Source: Anaerolineaceae bacterium
Lineage (GTDB): Bacteria; Chloroflexota; Anaerolineae; Anaerolineales; Anaerolineaceae
DNA length: 64,000 nt
Assembly (NCBI GenBank): GCA_002702705.1
Contig: PABH01000042.1
Coordinates: 124,001-188,000 of the forward strand
Reading direction: 5' to 3'
Part shown: piece by piece, positions 1 to 9,498 of the stretch
Layout: the number at the start of each line of letters is the position of its first letter
Numbering within the stretch: the first letter of the stretch is position 1
Notes under the pieces: model-generated
What the model was told of the DNA's origin: nothing
Database searches by the model: none
The model's input: the letters and a program-made list of their open reading frames with translations, nothing else
Position numbers and translations under genes: made by a program

Positions 1-540
1 TATCCAGGCTCCATCGAACGTGTGGATTTTGGAGAAATTAATGATGAGAAATTCTTCGTGGTTGCTTCCGTCGAAAAGGGTAAAACACAAATTGAATGGG
101 TACCGCTCAATGGACGGCGTTTTCTGGACCATACCATTGATCTGCGAAACATCAACAAACACGGTTTTTCAAACGAGTCCATACCTACCCCTCAACAAAT
201 TCGGACTTATTTTGAAGAATATCTACCGGAAACGGACGAGATTGCAGACACGATTGCAAGGTTGCAGTTAAAATATCCCCGTGATTGGGAGGTATTAATT
301 GAAGATCACTGGATTCGCGAACGGTACCAATCCGCACTGGAATTTCAATTCATTCGTAAACCAATAGTTGAAGCAAGATTACGTTTACCAGACGACCAGG
401 AGATCAGTTCGATCCCTCCCGAACAACTTTTAAAAATTTATCTGGAAAATCAATCCTACGAATCAGAAGAAATTGAAATTTTACAGGCTTTGGCTAAAGA
501 AATTATTCAGCATCATGATAAAATGGAAGTAACAGAATAA
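1..540 (+). CDS. sbcD: DNA exonuclease SbcD (Mre11-type), C-terminal part
   Basis: The reading frame is open from base 1 to the TAA at 538-540, so the 5' part lies outside the window. The first visible residues, YPGSIERVDFGE, match the strand that closes the Mre11/SbcD phosphoesterase domain (family pattern Y.GS.ERVDFGE). The remaining ~165 residues are the capping and SbcC-binding region. SbcD is the Mn-dependent nuclease subunit of the SbcCD complex, which opens hairpins and protein-blocked DNA ends in the cytoplasm. SbcC lies two genes downstream at 1893, which supports the call. The internal GTG at 22 is not a credible start because homology continues upstream of it. Confidence 0.85.
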   Translation, partial: YPGSIERVDFGEINDEKFFVVASVEKGKTQIEWVPLNGRRFLDHTIDLRNINKHGFSNESIPTPQQIRTYFEEYLPETDEIADTIARLQLKYPRDWEVLIEDHWIRERYQSALEFQFIRKPIVEARLRLPDDQEISSIPPEQLLKIYLENQSYESEEIEILQALAKEIIQHHDKMEVTE

Positions 541-558
541 ATTACAAAATTTGGAGCT

Positions 559-1896
559 ATGAATAATACCTTTCTCGAAATCTTATTTCTCTTCTTGCTG
601 CTGGTATTAAACGGCGTTTTTGCCATGTCGGAAATTGCATTAATCTCTGCACGCAAAATTCGTTTACAACAAATGGCAAAAGAAGGTGACACGAGCGCAA
701 AAGCCGCTCTGGAAATTTCCGAAACCCCGAATCGCTTTTTGTCCACTGTCCAAATAGGCATAACTTTAATTGGGATCATGGCTGGTGCATTTGGTGGTGC
801 CACTTTATCCGATAAACTGGCGGTCACAATAGAAAAAGTTCCCTGGATGGCCGAATACAGCGGTGCGATTGCCTTTGCGATTGTGGTTTTATTAACCACC
901 TATTTCACCCTGGTTATCGGAGAACTTATTCCGAAACGTTTGGGAATGAATAGCCCGGAGAAAATCGCCACCTCTGTGGCATTACCAATGAAAGCGATTT
1001 CTTGGTTAACCTCGCCGGTGGTTAACTTATTAAGTGCCTCAACGGAATTGGGTTTAAAATTGCTGGGCGTTTCCAAATCAACAGAACCCCCCGTCACGGA
1101 AGAAGAGATCAGAATCTTAATGAAACAGGGCGCCCAGTCCGGTATCTTTGAAGAAGCGGAAGAAGATATGGTCAGTGGGGTCTTTAAGTTGGGAGACCGG
1201 TATATTGACTCGATCATGACACCCCGAACGGAACTGGAATGGATTGACCTGGATGAACCATTCGATGTCATCTTACGCCAGATTCAAGAATCAAAACACA
1301 CTCGCTTCCCGGTGGCTACTGAAGAACTGGATCGCGTGCATGGGATTTTATCCAGCAACGATTTATTAAGTGCCTGTCTAAATGAAACCCAACCGGACAT
1401 TAAAAAATTAATCCAGACCCCTCTTTTTGTTCCCGACAGCACCTCCGCCTTAAAAGCGCTTGACTTACTCAAAGAAGCGGGCGTTCATGCCGCCCTCGTT
1501 ATTGATGAATTCAGTGGCGTTTTGGGCATGGTTACGCTCTACGACATTTTAAAAGCGATTGTTGGTATTATTCCAACCGCAGGTGAAGAAGAAGAAGCCC
1601 AGGTTGTTCAACGGGAAGATGGCTCTTGGTTAATGGATGGTTTATTAGCCATTGATGAAGTGAAAGAAGCCTTGGGGCTGGAAGAATTACCGGAAGAAAA
1701 TCGGGTCGGATTCCAAACCTTGGGCGGCTTTATGATGACCATGTTAGATCATATTCCGGAAGCCGGGGATTCGATTGATGTTCTGAGCCTGAGATTTGAG
1801 GTTGTGGATATGGACGGCAGACGGGTTGATAAGGTACTTGTTTCACCTGCGCCAAAACAAAATGACGAACCACCAACAATCATCATTGAACAATGA
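559..1896 (+). CDS. CNNM/CorC family membrane protein (DUF21 + CBS pair + CorC_HlyC)
   Basis: This 445-residue protein has an N-terminal DUF21 membrane domain (about residues 1-190, four hydrophobic segments starting FLEILFLFLLLVLNGVF and including the NRFLSTVQIGITLIG region). A CBS pair follows (about 205-340, starting at DSIMTPRTELEWID), and the C-terminal CorC_HlyC/TerC-like domain (about 355-435) contains DGLLAIDEV. The family is linked to Mg2+/Co2+ efflux or homeostasis and was formerly called hemolysin C-like; substrate cannot be read from sequence. GGAG at 552-555 precedes the ATG. It sits between sbcD and sbcC, 18 bases after sbcD and overlapping sbcC by 4 bases (ATGA), so the three are probably cotranscribed. 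Why an ion-transport protein is inserted between nuclease subunits is unclear. Confidence 0.85.
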   Translation: MNNTFLEILFLFLLLVLNGVFAMSEIALISARKIRLQQMAKEGDTSAKAALEISETPNRFLSTVQIGITLIGIMAGAFGGATLSDKLAVTIEKVPWMAEYSGAIAFAIVVLLTTYFTLVIGELIPKRLGMNSPEKIATSVALPMKAISWLTSPVVNLLSASTELGLKLLGVSKSTEPPVTEEEIRILMKQGAQSGIFEEAEEDMVSGVFKLGDRYIDSIMTPRTELEWIDLDEPFDVILRQIQESKHTRFPVATEELDRVHGILSSNDLLSACLNETQPDIKKLIQTPLFVPDSTSALKALDLLKEAGVHAALVIDEFSGVLGMVTLYDILKAIVGIIPTAGEEEEAQVVQREDGSWLMDGLLAIDEVKEALGLEELPEENRVGFQTLGGFMMTMLDHIPEAGDSIDVLSLRFEVVDMDGRRVDKVLVSPAPKQNDEPPTIIIEQ

Positions 1897-4460
1897 TCCC
1901 ATTAAAATTAAGTATTACCGGATTTCTTTCTTACCAACAACAGGTTAACATCGACTTCCAGGATGTCCACCTGGCCTGCATTTCCGGTGCGAATGGTGCG
2001 GGAAAAAGCTCTATTTTGGATGCAATCACCTGGGTACTGTTTGGTTTTGCAAGATCGAAGAACGATGCAGTTATTAATCAACGTTGTCAAGCAGCAGAAA
2101 TTTGCCTGGAATTTGAATACGAACATCAACGATACCGAATCACACGATCTAAAGTGGAGAATAAACCCCAGGTTCTCGAATTTAATCTTTATCACTCTGA
2201 AAACCATACCTGGCGCCCTCTGACCGAACACAATATCAGTGAAACCCAAAAACGAATCATTTCCATTTTAAGAATGGATTATGATACCTTTACGAACGCC
2301 TCCTTTTTTTTGCAGGGAAAAGCAGATCAATTCACCCAGCTTTCCCCGGGACCGCGCAAAGAAATTCTTTCCAACATCCTCGGCCTTGAAGTTTGGGAAG
2401 AATATCGAATCGATGCCAGAGAAAAAAGGCGTTCCCTGGAACAAACGCAGCAGCGTTACCTCAACCTGATTGAAGAAATTCGCAAAGAACTGGCAGAAGA
2501 ACCGGAAATTAAACAGCGGATCAAAAAGTTCAAATCCGATTTGCAAAATGCACAAACCCTCAATACAACTCTCGGCCAACTGGTAGAACAATCCAAACAG
2601 TTACAAAACGCAAAAGAAACCGCCCTTCACCAAATTGAAAATCTGAAACAGTCTCTCCACAATAAAAACAAACAACGAACGGAATGGTCAGAAAAACTGG
2701 CAGCCCACCTGGATGATAAACAAAAATACGAAGTTATTCTGAATAACGAATCGGAGATTTTGCGTGAATATAACCAGTGGAAGACCTACCGGGATCAACT
2801 GGAAGAGGTTCAAAACCAGGCCGATCAATATTACAAATTAGAACAATTATCAAATCTGGCAAAACAAGAGATAAATACGGAAGAGGCTCGCTTAAAAGCC
2901 GATTTTAGAAATCTTTCTGCAGAATCAGAACATATTCAAAAAATCCAAACTGAACTCCCCATTTTGTTGGAAAAATCTACTGCTTTAACTGAAAAGATAA
3001 ACTCAGCAGAAACATTGTTGAATCAACGAGAAGAAACTCAATCCAAACTCGAAGATTTGCAAAATCAATTCTCAACAAAACAATCCGAATTAAAACAAAC
3101 AACCTTGGCCTATCAGAACCTACGAGACCAATACCAGGATTTCCACCAGGCCGGACCTGAATGTCCATTCTGCAGCCAACCGCTTACACCGGATCATCGG
3201 GAAAAGTATGAAAAACATCTTACTGAGATCGGGCAAGACTTAAAAGTACAAAAGACCAATCTGGAAACAGAAGTCACCGCCATTCAGACTTCCATTAAAG
3301 AATATAGAGAGACCCTTCAAAATTTAAATCGAGTCCAACAGGAATTTCACCAGCTGCAAAACCAACGGACTGCCTTTCAAACCCAAATCACCCAAATCCA
3401 GGACACGATAAAACACTGGTTGGATAACAAAGCAGCGGTTTTTAAAGATGTCTCACAAAAATTGGAGAAAGAAAATTTTGCAACCGAAGCCCGGTTAACA
3501 TTAAAAGACCTGGCTGAACAAATGAAAACATTAGGGTACGATGTTGAAACCCATCAAAACCTGAAATCACTTGAAGCAAACCACCGCAGCAGTGAAAATC
3601 AATACCGCGAGCTTGAAATCGCCAAAGCTGCACTCAACCCCATTTTGGAACAAATCAAAGACCGTGAAGAAGCAATTCAGTTATTGAAACAGGAAATCAA
3701 TCAGGATCAAACCCACCTTGTTCAGCTCGAAACGGAGTTCGATACCCTTTATAAAGATATTCCTGATTCAAAACAACTTCAAAACGAATTGGACCAAAAC
3801 CAGATTGATATCAATCGTCTCCACCAATTTATTGGAGCCGAAAACCAAAAAATCAATTATCTACAACAAAAAAGAGTTGACCAATCCGATTACCAACAGA
3901 AAAATGATGAAATGGTGATTCAAATCAGCCGTTATCAAAAACTGGAAGAAGCTTTTGGGAAAAACGGTATTCCGGCTTTATTAATTGAACAGGCCTTACC
4001 GGAAATTGAAAACCATGCCAACGAATACCTGGAAAGACTTACGAACGGATTGATGTCCATCAAATTTCAGACCCAAAGTGAATACAAAGATAAAAAACGA
4101 ACGGATAAAAAAGAAACGCTCGATATTCTTATCAGTGACCAAAGTGGTGATTACCGGGCCTACGAGTTGTTTTCCGGCGGGGAAGCCTTCCGCATTAATT
4201 TTTCCATTCGTTTGGCACTTTCACAGGTTTTAGCACGTCGGGCGGGTGCCCGCTTACAAACCCTGGTGATTGATGAAGGCTTCGGCAGTCAGGATTTGGA
4301 AGGTCGTCAGCGATTGGTGGAAGCCATCAATCTGGTGCAAAAAGATTTTGAACGGATTTTAGTCATAACCCATCTGGAAGAGTTAAAAGATGCATTTCCT
4401 ACCCGCATTGAAGTGCAAAAAACGTTACAAGGTTCTTTTGTTGAGGTTACTACCCGCTGA
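1893..4460 (+). CDS. sbcC: DNA repair ATPase SbcC (Rad50-type)
   Basis: This 855-residue SMC-like ATPase carries Walker A GANGAGKSS near residues 33-41, then long Gln/Glu-rich coiled coils. The zinc-hook CPFC lies near residues 424-427 in the middle of the coil. The C-terminal lobe has the ABC signature LFSGGEAFRIN near 758-768 and Walker B LQTLVIDEGFGSQD near 790. Two molecules pair through the hook and gate the SbcD nuclease. Length is a little shorter than E. coli SbcC (about 1050), as in many Rad50-like bacterial versions. The start overlaps the CorC-like gene (ATGA) and the stop overlaps the next glycosyltransferase (TGATG), implying translational coupling. Confidence 0.93.
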   Translation: MIPLKLSITGFLSYQQQVNIDFQDVHLACISGANGAGKSSILDAITWVLFGFARSKNDAVINQRCQAAEICLEFEYEHQRYRITRSKVENKPQVLEFNLYHSENHTWRPLTEHNISETQKRIISILRMDYDTFTNASFFLQGKADQFTQLSPGPRKEILSNILGLEVWEEYRIDAREKRRSLEQTQQRYLNLIEEIRKELAEEPEIKQRIKKFKSDLQNAQTLNTTLGQLVEQSKQLQNAKETALHQIENLKQSLHNKNKQRTEWSEKLAAHLDDKQKYEVILNNESEILREYNQWKTYRDQLEEVQNQADQYYKLEQLSNLAKQEINTEEARLKADFRNLSAESEHIQKIQTELPILLEKSTALTEKINSAETLLNQREETQSKLEDLQNQFSTKQSELKQTTLAYQNLRDQYQDFHQAGPECPFCSQPLTPDHREKYEKHLTEIGQDLKVQKTNLETEVTAIQTSIKEYRETLQNLNRVQQEFHQLQNQRTAFQTQITQIQDTIKHWLDNKAAVFKDVSQKLEKENFATEARLTLKDLAEQMKTLGYDVETHQNLKSLEANHRSSENQYRELEIAKAALNPILEQIKDREEAIQLLKQEINQDQTHLVQLETEFDTLYKDIPDSKQLQNELDQNQIDINRLHQFIGAENQKINYLQQKRVDQSDYQQKNDEMVIQISRYQKLEEAFGKNGIPALLIEQALPEIENHANEYLERLTNGLMSIKFQTQSEYKDKKRTDKKETLDILISDQSGDYRAYELFSGGEAFRINFSIRLALSQVLARRAGARLQTLVIDEGFGSQDLEGRQRLVEAINLVQKDFERILVITHLEELKDAFPTRIEVQKTLQGSFVEVTTR

Positions 4461-5572
4461 TGAAACCAATTCAAGTTTTCCTGCAACAACGGGTCATCCC
4501 GGTTTACCGGATTCCCTTTTTAGAACTGCTGGCGGCGCATGAAGGTATAAATCTGACTGTATTTGCAGGACAACCCCGTCCGGTAGAATCCATTAAAACT
4601 GGTCAGATAATTAAAGGCGCACAGTTTATTCAAACCCGTAATATTCATATTTTGCAGGATAGTTTTTATTTTTGTTATCAACGCAACCTGACAGCAGCCC
4701 TGCAAGAAATAAAACCGGAAGTTATTATCCTTGAGGGAAATGTGCGTTATTTATCTACTCGACATGCTTTTGGTTGGGCCCGGCAGTTTCACGCTGGTTT
4801 AATTGGCTGGGGCTTAGGGGTTCCACCCAAACAAGGCACCATAAACAAATTATTAAACTACTCCTGGAAAAGTTTCTTATCCAATTTTGATGCCATGATT
4901 GCCTACAGCCAGACCGGAGCAGAACAATACCAATCGGCTGGTTTTTCAGAACAACAAGTTTTTACTGCGGTCAATGCGACTGTTCCCAGACCAGCTCAGC
5001 CTCCAGAACGACCGGTAACCCTGACGGATGGAAAAGCGACTGTTTTATATGTTGGCCGTTTACAAGCCAGAAAACGCCTGGACGTTTTGATCCGTACCTG
5101 TGCCCAACTGCCGCCCTATTTACAACCCAACTTATGGATTGTTGGAGATGGGCCAATGCGGGAAGAGCTCGAAAAAACTGCCGGTCTGTTTTATCCCAAC
5201 ACGCGTTTTTTTGGCGGTTTGTATGATCGTGAATTGGCTGAAATTTATTCACAGGCTGATTTATTTGTTTTACCAGGCACCGGGGGTTTGGCCGCTCAAC
5301 AAGCCATGTCCTACGCTTTACCGGTTATCATGGCTGCCGGGGATGGCACCCAGGCTAATTTGATTAAACCGGAAAATGGATGGACAATACCTGCGGATGA
5401 CGATTCGGCTTTATTTAACACCTTGAGTGAAGCGTTATCAAACCCGGTTAAACTACGCGAAAAAGGCCAGGCCGCTTTTCATACGATTCAAAAAGAAATT
5501 AACATTGAAGCAATGGTACAAGAGTTTCTTAACGCCATTCAATATACCGTCGAGTCAAGGAAAAACCAATGA
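4460..5572 (+). CDS. glycosyltransferase, GT4 family
   Basis: This 370-residue GT-B fold enzyme has a well-conserved C-terminal half: VLYVGRLQARKRLDVLI (about residues 195-211), WIVGDGPMREELE, then FFGG.YDRELAEIYSQADLFVLPG and an acceptor/donor loop GGLAAQQAMSYALPVI. These are hallmarks of retaining GT4 transferases using nucleotide-sugars. No signal peptide or clear transmembrane segment is seen, so it probably acts at the cytoplasmic face of the membrane. The usual E-x7-E of GT4 appears altered (GGLAAQQAMSYALP in place of EGFGLVLLEAMACG-like). It is translationally coupled to sbcC upstream and to a second GT4 downstream; the sugar and acceptor cannot be told. Confidence 0.8.
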   Translation: MKPIQVFLQQRVIPVYRIPFLELLAAHEGINLTVFAGQPRPVESIKTGQIIKGAQFIQTRNIHILQDSFYFCYQRNLTAALQEIKPEVIILEGNVRYLSTRHAFGWARQFHAGLIGWGLGVPPKQGTINKLLNYSWKSFLSNFDAMIAYSQTGAEQYQSAGFSEQQVFTAVNATVPRPAQPPERPVTLTDGKATVLYVGRLQARKRLDVLIRTCAQLPPYLQPNLWIVGDGPMREELEKTAGLFYPNTRFFGGLYDRELAEIYSQADLFVLPGTGGLAAQQAMSYALPVIMAAGDGTQANLIKPENGWTIPADDDSALFNTLSEALSNPVKLREKGQAAFHTIQKEINIEAMVQEFLNAIQYTVESRKNQ

Positions 5573-6801
5573 AGCCCATCCATATTCTTTTGATTGCCGA
5601 TGGTCGCAGTCCAATCACCCGCCGCTGGATTACCATCCTGAACGAAATCAACATCAAAGTCAGCCTGGTATCTACCTATACGGTTCAAGAACCATTACCC
5701 GTTGATCAATTTTTTTATTTACCGGTGGCTTTTAGCCGGTTTATTCAATCAAAAGGTACTGGGGAACCTTCCCAAACCGCCGCCAATAACAAATCCAGTT
5801 GGAAAAGCGGTTTAATCCGGCGTTTTCGTTTTCTTTTTCTTAATTTAAGATACAGTCTTGGTCCCCTCACGTTACGTCCGGCTGGACGGAAATTACGAAA
5901 AATCATTAATCAAGTTCAACCTGATGTGGTGCACGCCCTGCGTGTTCCCTTTGAAGGCATGTTATCTCAATACACCCCCACTGAATATCCATTAATTACA
6001 TCCATCTGGGGAAATGATTTTACACTTCATGCCGACCGGACTACAGCCATGCGCAAACACACCACACAAACCATGCAGCGTTTGAATGGCCTCATGGCGG
6101 ATGTTCAGCGCGATATCTATCTCGCCCGCCAATGGTCTTTTGATCCTCAAAAACCAGCTTTGGTTGTGCCGGGTGCAGGCGGTATTGACCTGAATTTAAT
6201 CAACAAAGCCCGCCAACCCATTCTGGATCAATATCATTTACCCTGGGATTGTCCTCTGATTATTAACCCGCGCGGCATCCGCGCTTACACCCAAACCGAT
6301 GTATTTTTTTCATCCATCCCAATGGTCTTGCAGCGTTTTCCAAACGCCCATTTTATTTGCACCGGGATGAAAGGGGAAAAACAAGCCGAGGATTGGGTAA
6401 ACCGCCTGAAAATTCATAAAAATATCACCCTGTTACCATCCATCCCCCAAAAAGATTTGTGGGCCATCTTCCATAAAACGCGTATCTCCATTTCACTCAC
6501 CGAACACGATGGCACCCCCAACACACTCTTAGAAGCCATGGCATGTGGCAGTTTTCCGATTGCTGGTGATATTGAATCACTCCGCGAATGGATTACACCC
6601 GGTGTGAACGGTTTGTTGGTAGAACTCCATAAACCCCAGGCATTGGCTGATGCTGTCATCCGGGTTTTAAATAACCCCAAGATGATCCCCTCCGCAGCGG
6701 AAGAAAATACCCACCGCATTAAACAAAAAGGTGAAGTCCACTGGGTTCAGCAGCAAGTTGAGTTATTTTATCGCCAGTTTATACCGGAATCAGCAGACTA
6801 A
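5569..6801 (+). CDS. glycosyltransferase, GT4 family
   Basis: This 410-residue GT-B glycosyltransferase starts in an ATGA overlap with the preceding glycosyltransferase. The N-terminal half contains VHALRVPFEGML and TSIWGNDFTLHA, typical of the acceptor-side domain of GT4 enzymes. The C-terminal half has the donor motif SLTEHDGTPNTLLEAMACGSFP, with the E-x7-E pattern retained better than in its neighbour, and DIESLREWITPGVNGLLVE. The pair likely adds consecutive sugars to an envelope glycan or lipid. Substrates are not deducible. No clear terminator follows; the next gene begins about 200 bases on. Confidence 0.82.
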   Translation: MKPIHILLIADGRSPITRRWITILNEINIKVSLVSTYTVQEPLPVDQFFYLPVAFSRFIQSKGTGEPSQTAANNKSSWKSGLIRRFRFLFLNLRYSLGPLTLRPAGRKLRKIINQVQPDVVHALRVPFEGMLSQYTPTEYPLITSIWGNDFTLHADRTTAMRKHTTQTMQRLNGLMADVQRDIYLARQWSFDPQKPALVVPGAGGIDLNLINKARQPILDQYHLPWDCPLIINPRGIRAYTQTDVFFSSIPMVLQRFPNAHFICTGMKGEKQAEDWVNRLKIHKNITLLPSIPQKDLWAIFHKTRISISLTEHDGTPNTLLEAMACGSFPIAGDIESLREWITPGVNGLLVELHKPQALADAVIRVLNNPKMIPSAAEENTHRIKQKGEVHWVQQQVELFYRQFIPESAD

Positions 6802-6822
6802 ACGATCTTCCCTATTGTTTCC

Positions 6823-6846
6823 TTCGTGATATTCGTGTGCTTGGTG
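6823..6846 (+). repeat. short 9-nt-period TTCGTG repeat remnant
   Basis: TTCGTG occurs at 6823 and 6832 and TTGGTG at 6841, an exact 9-base period repeated three times in the 202-base gap between the glycosyltransferase and the protease genes. From memory, intergenic elements made of TTCGTG/TTTGTG units are scattered in many bacterial genomes, so this may be a decayed copy. I see no coding potential or hairpin here. Confidence 0.35.
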
Positions 6847-7003
6847 GTTAATTCCAACTTTCCGTTTTTAACTATTCCCTTTTCACTTTCTTAAGTTGTA
6901 AGGTGGTTTGATTATGCTTTACAGTCCCCTAACAAGCTCACAAAAACGGAATTTTCTGTGATACCTTAAGATAAGATTTATCGAAAAAAACGCCGGAGAA
7001 TGA

Positions 7004-8869
7004 ATGCAGAAACTTTCCCATTATTTACAAAAATTCGCAGGTTTTTTATTAATCCTGACCTTATTCACCAGTGTTAGCGCACAACCTGCTGCCGCTGCCC
7101 AAGAGGGAGAACCATTTCTTACAACCCTGGCAGTTCAACCCGCTTATGACCTTAAACCACAACAAAATAGGCTCGGCGCTGTCCGGGTGCAGCCTGTCAC
7201 ATTCAGGGCTGATGTCTTAAATCAAGTTAAAAGAGATTTGGCTGTTTCTTCCCAAAAACTCTCCATGCAAATTTTCTCCGATTTGGAACTCGAGATTACG
7301 TTTGAGGAACAAACTACCTCTTTTACAGGCACAACCCTCTTATCCGGCTCTGTTATGGGTGATCCCCAGGGATGGATTCACCTGGCGGAAACAGATGGTA
7401 TGGTCAGCGCGGATTTGGTTTATCAAAATATTCAATACCAGTTACGCCAGAAAGACGGCTTGTATGTTTTCACGGAAATTGACCAAAGCCAATTCCCGCA
7501 GGAAGCAGACCCGATTATCCCGGAACTTTCATTCGCCAACCAGACACCCCAAGCCCTTGATGTGGCCTACGATTCCGGCGCCTATGTGGATGTGTTGGTT
7601 GTGTATACTGCTACTGCCCGAAGTTACGAAGGTGGAACAACTGCTATCCAAAATCTCATTAATCTAGCCGTAAAGGAAACGAATGATGGCTACGTTGCCT
7701 CCGGCGTAAACCAACACATGCGTTTAATGCATACCGAAGAAGTTGATTATTCTGAAACAAATTTTGATTGGGGTACAGCACTAAATAATCTAAAGTATGT
7801 TGATAATGTAATCGATAATGTTCATGACCTACGGGACACTTACGGTGCTGATTTGGTGGTAATGATCGTTAGCAATACAGATTATTGTGGTATTGGCTAT
7901 TTATTGCCAGTTAACTCATCTACTTTCTCACAGTTTGGATTTTCGGTTGTGTCAAGCAATTGCGCCACAGGTTATTACTCTTTTGGCCACGAAACCGGGC
8001 ATAATATGGGCGCCCACCATGATAGAGAAGTTACAGAACCGGCTGAAGGTTTATTTGAGTATTCTTATGGTTATATAGCTTCAAATGATAGCTTTCGAAC
8101 GATCATGGCGTATGGTAATTTTTGCAACAGTTGTTACCGGGTTAACCGCTGGTCTAATCCAGATGTAAGTTATAATGGGTTGCCAACCGGTGTTTTATAC
8201 ACAGCGCCAGACAGCGCAGATAACCGCAGAACATTAAATAATTCTGCTAACGCTGTTGCCAATTTCAGGCAATCAAAATTAAATGCGGCTTCGAATCTTA
8301 CAAAAACTTCATCGGGGCCATTTTCTGTAAGTTTGCAATTTACAGATAATAGCAGCATTGAAACAGGGCATTTATTGCAAAGATCATTAAATGGATCTGC
8401 ATGGACAACATTAATCGATTTACAACCAAATACAGTGTCTTATTTAGATACGAACAATGTAAATTGTCAAACGCAATATTATTACAGAGTTATTACCCAT
8501 AATCTTTATACCAATACGGAAGCAAGCAATATTGTTCCTGTCGTTACAGGAACTTGCGTCGCTCCGGATGCTGCAGTTTTTCCAAGCGCCATCCCATCTC
8601 TTACCCAGATTACTTTAATGTGGACAGACACCCTCGGTGAAACAAGCTACACCATCCAACAATTGCCAGATGGCTCCTCAAGTTGGGTAAATGTAAGTGG
8701 TCAAACCTTGCCAGCTAACACCACCCAAACTACCGTAGTTAATTTGACCAAAAACACGACCTATTATTTCCGCATTGCGGCAACCAACGCCTATGGAACT
8801 AAATACACCGCACCCCTAACGGTCAAAACCCACTCCCAGGTGGTTTATATACCCTTAACCGTCCGTTAA
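7004..8869 (+). CDS. secreted metzincin metalloprotease (reprolysin-like) with two C-terminal Fn3 domains
   Basis: This 621-residue exported protein has a Sec signal peptide (about residues 1-32, ending SAQPAAAAQ). A prodomain-like region (about 35-185) is followed by the protease domain from YVDVLVVYTATA. The zinc site HETGHNMGAHHD places His329, Glu330, His333 and His339 in HExxHxxGxxH, and the Met-turn is TIMAYG near residue 368, as in M12B-like metzincins. Two fibronectin type III repeats follow (about 430-520 and 525-610). The protein ends VVYIPLTVR, a hydrophobic tail plus Arg. GGAG at 6995-6998 supports the ATG at 7004 over the ATG at 7000, which is out of frame. A terminator follows directly. 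Confidence 0.9.
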   Translation: MQKLSHYLQKFAGFLLILTLFTSVSAQPAAAAQEGEPFLTTLAVQPAYDLKPQQNRLGAVRVQPVTFRADVLNQVKRDLAVSSQKLSMQIFSDLELEITFEEQTTSFTGTTLLSGSVMGDPQGWIHLAETDGMVSADLVYQNIQYQLRQKDGLYVFTEIDQSQFPQEADPIIPELSFANQTPQALDVAYDSGAYVDVLVVYTATARSYEGGTTAIQNLINLAVKETNDGYVASGVNQHMRLMHTEEVDYSETNFDWGTALNNLKYVDNVIDNVHDLRDTYGADLVVMIVSNTDYCGIGYLLPVNSSTFSQFGFSVVSSNCATGYYSFGHETGHNMGAHHDREVTEPAEGLFEYSYGYIASNDSFRTIMAYGNFCNSCYRVNRWSNPDVSYNGLPTGVLYTAPDSADNRRTLNNSANAVANFRQSKLNAASNLTKTSSGPFSVSLQFTDNSSIETGHLLQRSLNGSAWTTLIDLQPNTVSYLDTNNVNCQTQYYYRVITHNLYTNTEASNIVPVVTGTCVAPDAAVFPSAIPSLTQITLMWTDTLGETSYTIQQLPDGSSSWVNVSGQTLPANTTQTTVVNLTKNTTYYFRIAATNAYGTKYTAPLTVKTHSQVVYIPLTVR

Positions 8870-8893
8870 ATCCTTATAATAATCAGACCTTTT

Positions 8894-8923
8894 TAAGCCG
8901 GCTTAAAAACCGGCTTATTTTTT
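8894..8923 (+). terminator. rho-independent terminator after the metalloprotease
   Basis: An 8-bp perfect stem TAAGCCGG/CCGGCTTA (8894-8901 with 8910-8917) with an 8-base loop is followed by six T residues at 8918-8923. Confidence 0.9.
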
Positions 8924-8959
8924 ACCTGATAAAATCTCTTTTTAAAACTACACACAAAC

Positions 8960-8988
8960 TTGACTTAAATTCTCTTAAATTCGATAAT
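8960..8988 (+). promoter_or_regulatory. sigma-70-type promoter for the CBS protein gene
   Basis: TTGACT at 8960-8965 and GATAAT at 8983-8988 are separated by 17 bases, lying 46 bases upstream of the CBS-pair gene and after a terminator, the expected arrangement for a new transcription unit. Confidence 0.65.
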
Positions 8989-9034
8989 AATTTTACAAAA
9001 TACATTTCAAACCATCAAAAAAAGGAGCAGGATC

Positions 9035-9472
9035 ATGGCAACTGTAAAAGATTTATTAGCCCAAAAAGGCACGGAAGTATGGGTTACCCAACCGGATGCA
9101 GTTATCCGTGACGCATTAGGTATTATGCGGGATAAAAATATCGGTGCCATTCCGGTTGTGAAAGATGATCAAGTCGTGGGTATTTTTTCGGAACGTGATT
9201 TTGCCCGTCATGCCATTGATGATGATTGTTTTGATATGAATATGCGGGTTGACTCTTTAATGATCCATCCCGTTTATTTTGTTGATCCATCTCAAACCGT
9301 TGAAGAATGTATGGCAGTTATGACCACCAAAAAATTAAGACACCTACCCGTGTTGGATGAAGGAAAATTAATCGGTATCGTCTCTATTGGCGATGTAGTC
9401 AAACATTTAATGCAAGAAAAAGAAGAAACCATCGAACTACTAGAGCACTTCCTCTGGGCAAATATGATCTAA
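9035..9472 (+). CDS. CBS domain-pair protein
   Basis: The 145-residue soluble protein is essentially two CBS domains: about residues 8-65 (PDAVIRDALGIMRDKNIGAIPVV...GIFSERDFAR) and 75-130 (MIHPVYFVDPSQTVEECMAVMTTKKLRHLPVL...GIVSIGDVVK). Stand-alone CBS pairs bind adenine nucleotides and act as energy or redox sensors of other enzymes; the partner is not evident here. A strong AAGGAG at 9022-9027 fixes the ATG at 9035. The gene is monocistronic, with its own promoter and a terminator at 9499. Confidence 0.92.
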   Translation: MATVKDLLAQKGTEVWVTQPDAVIRDALGIMRDKNIGAIPVVKDDQVVGIFSERDFARHAIDDDCFDMNMRVDSLMIHPVYFVDPSQTVEECMAVMTTKKLRHLPVLDEGKLIGIVSIGDVVKHLMQEKEETIELLEHFLWANMI

Positions 9473-9498
9473 GGTTTAATCACCAATAATGGAAAAAC

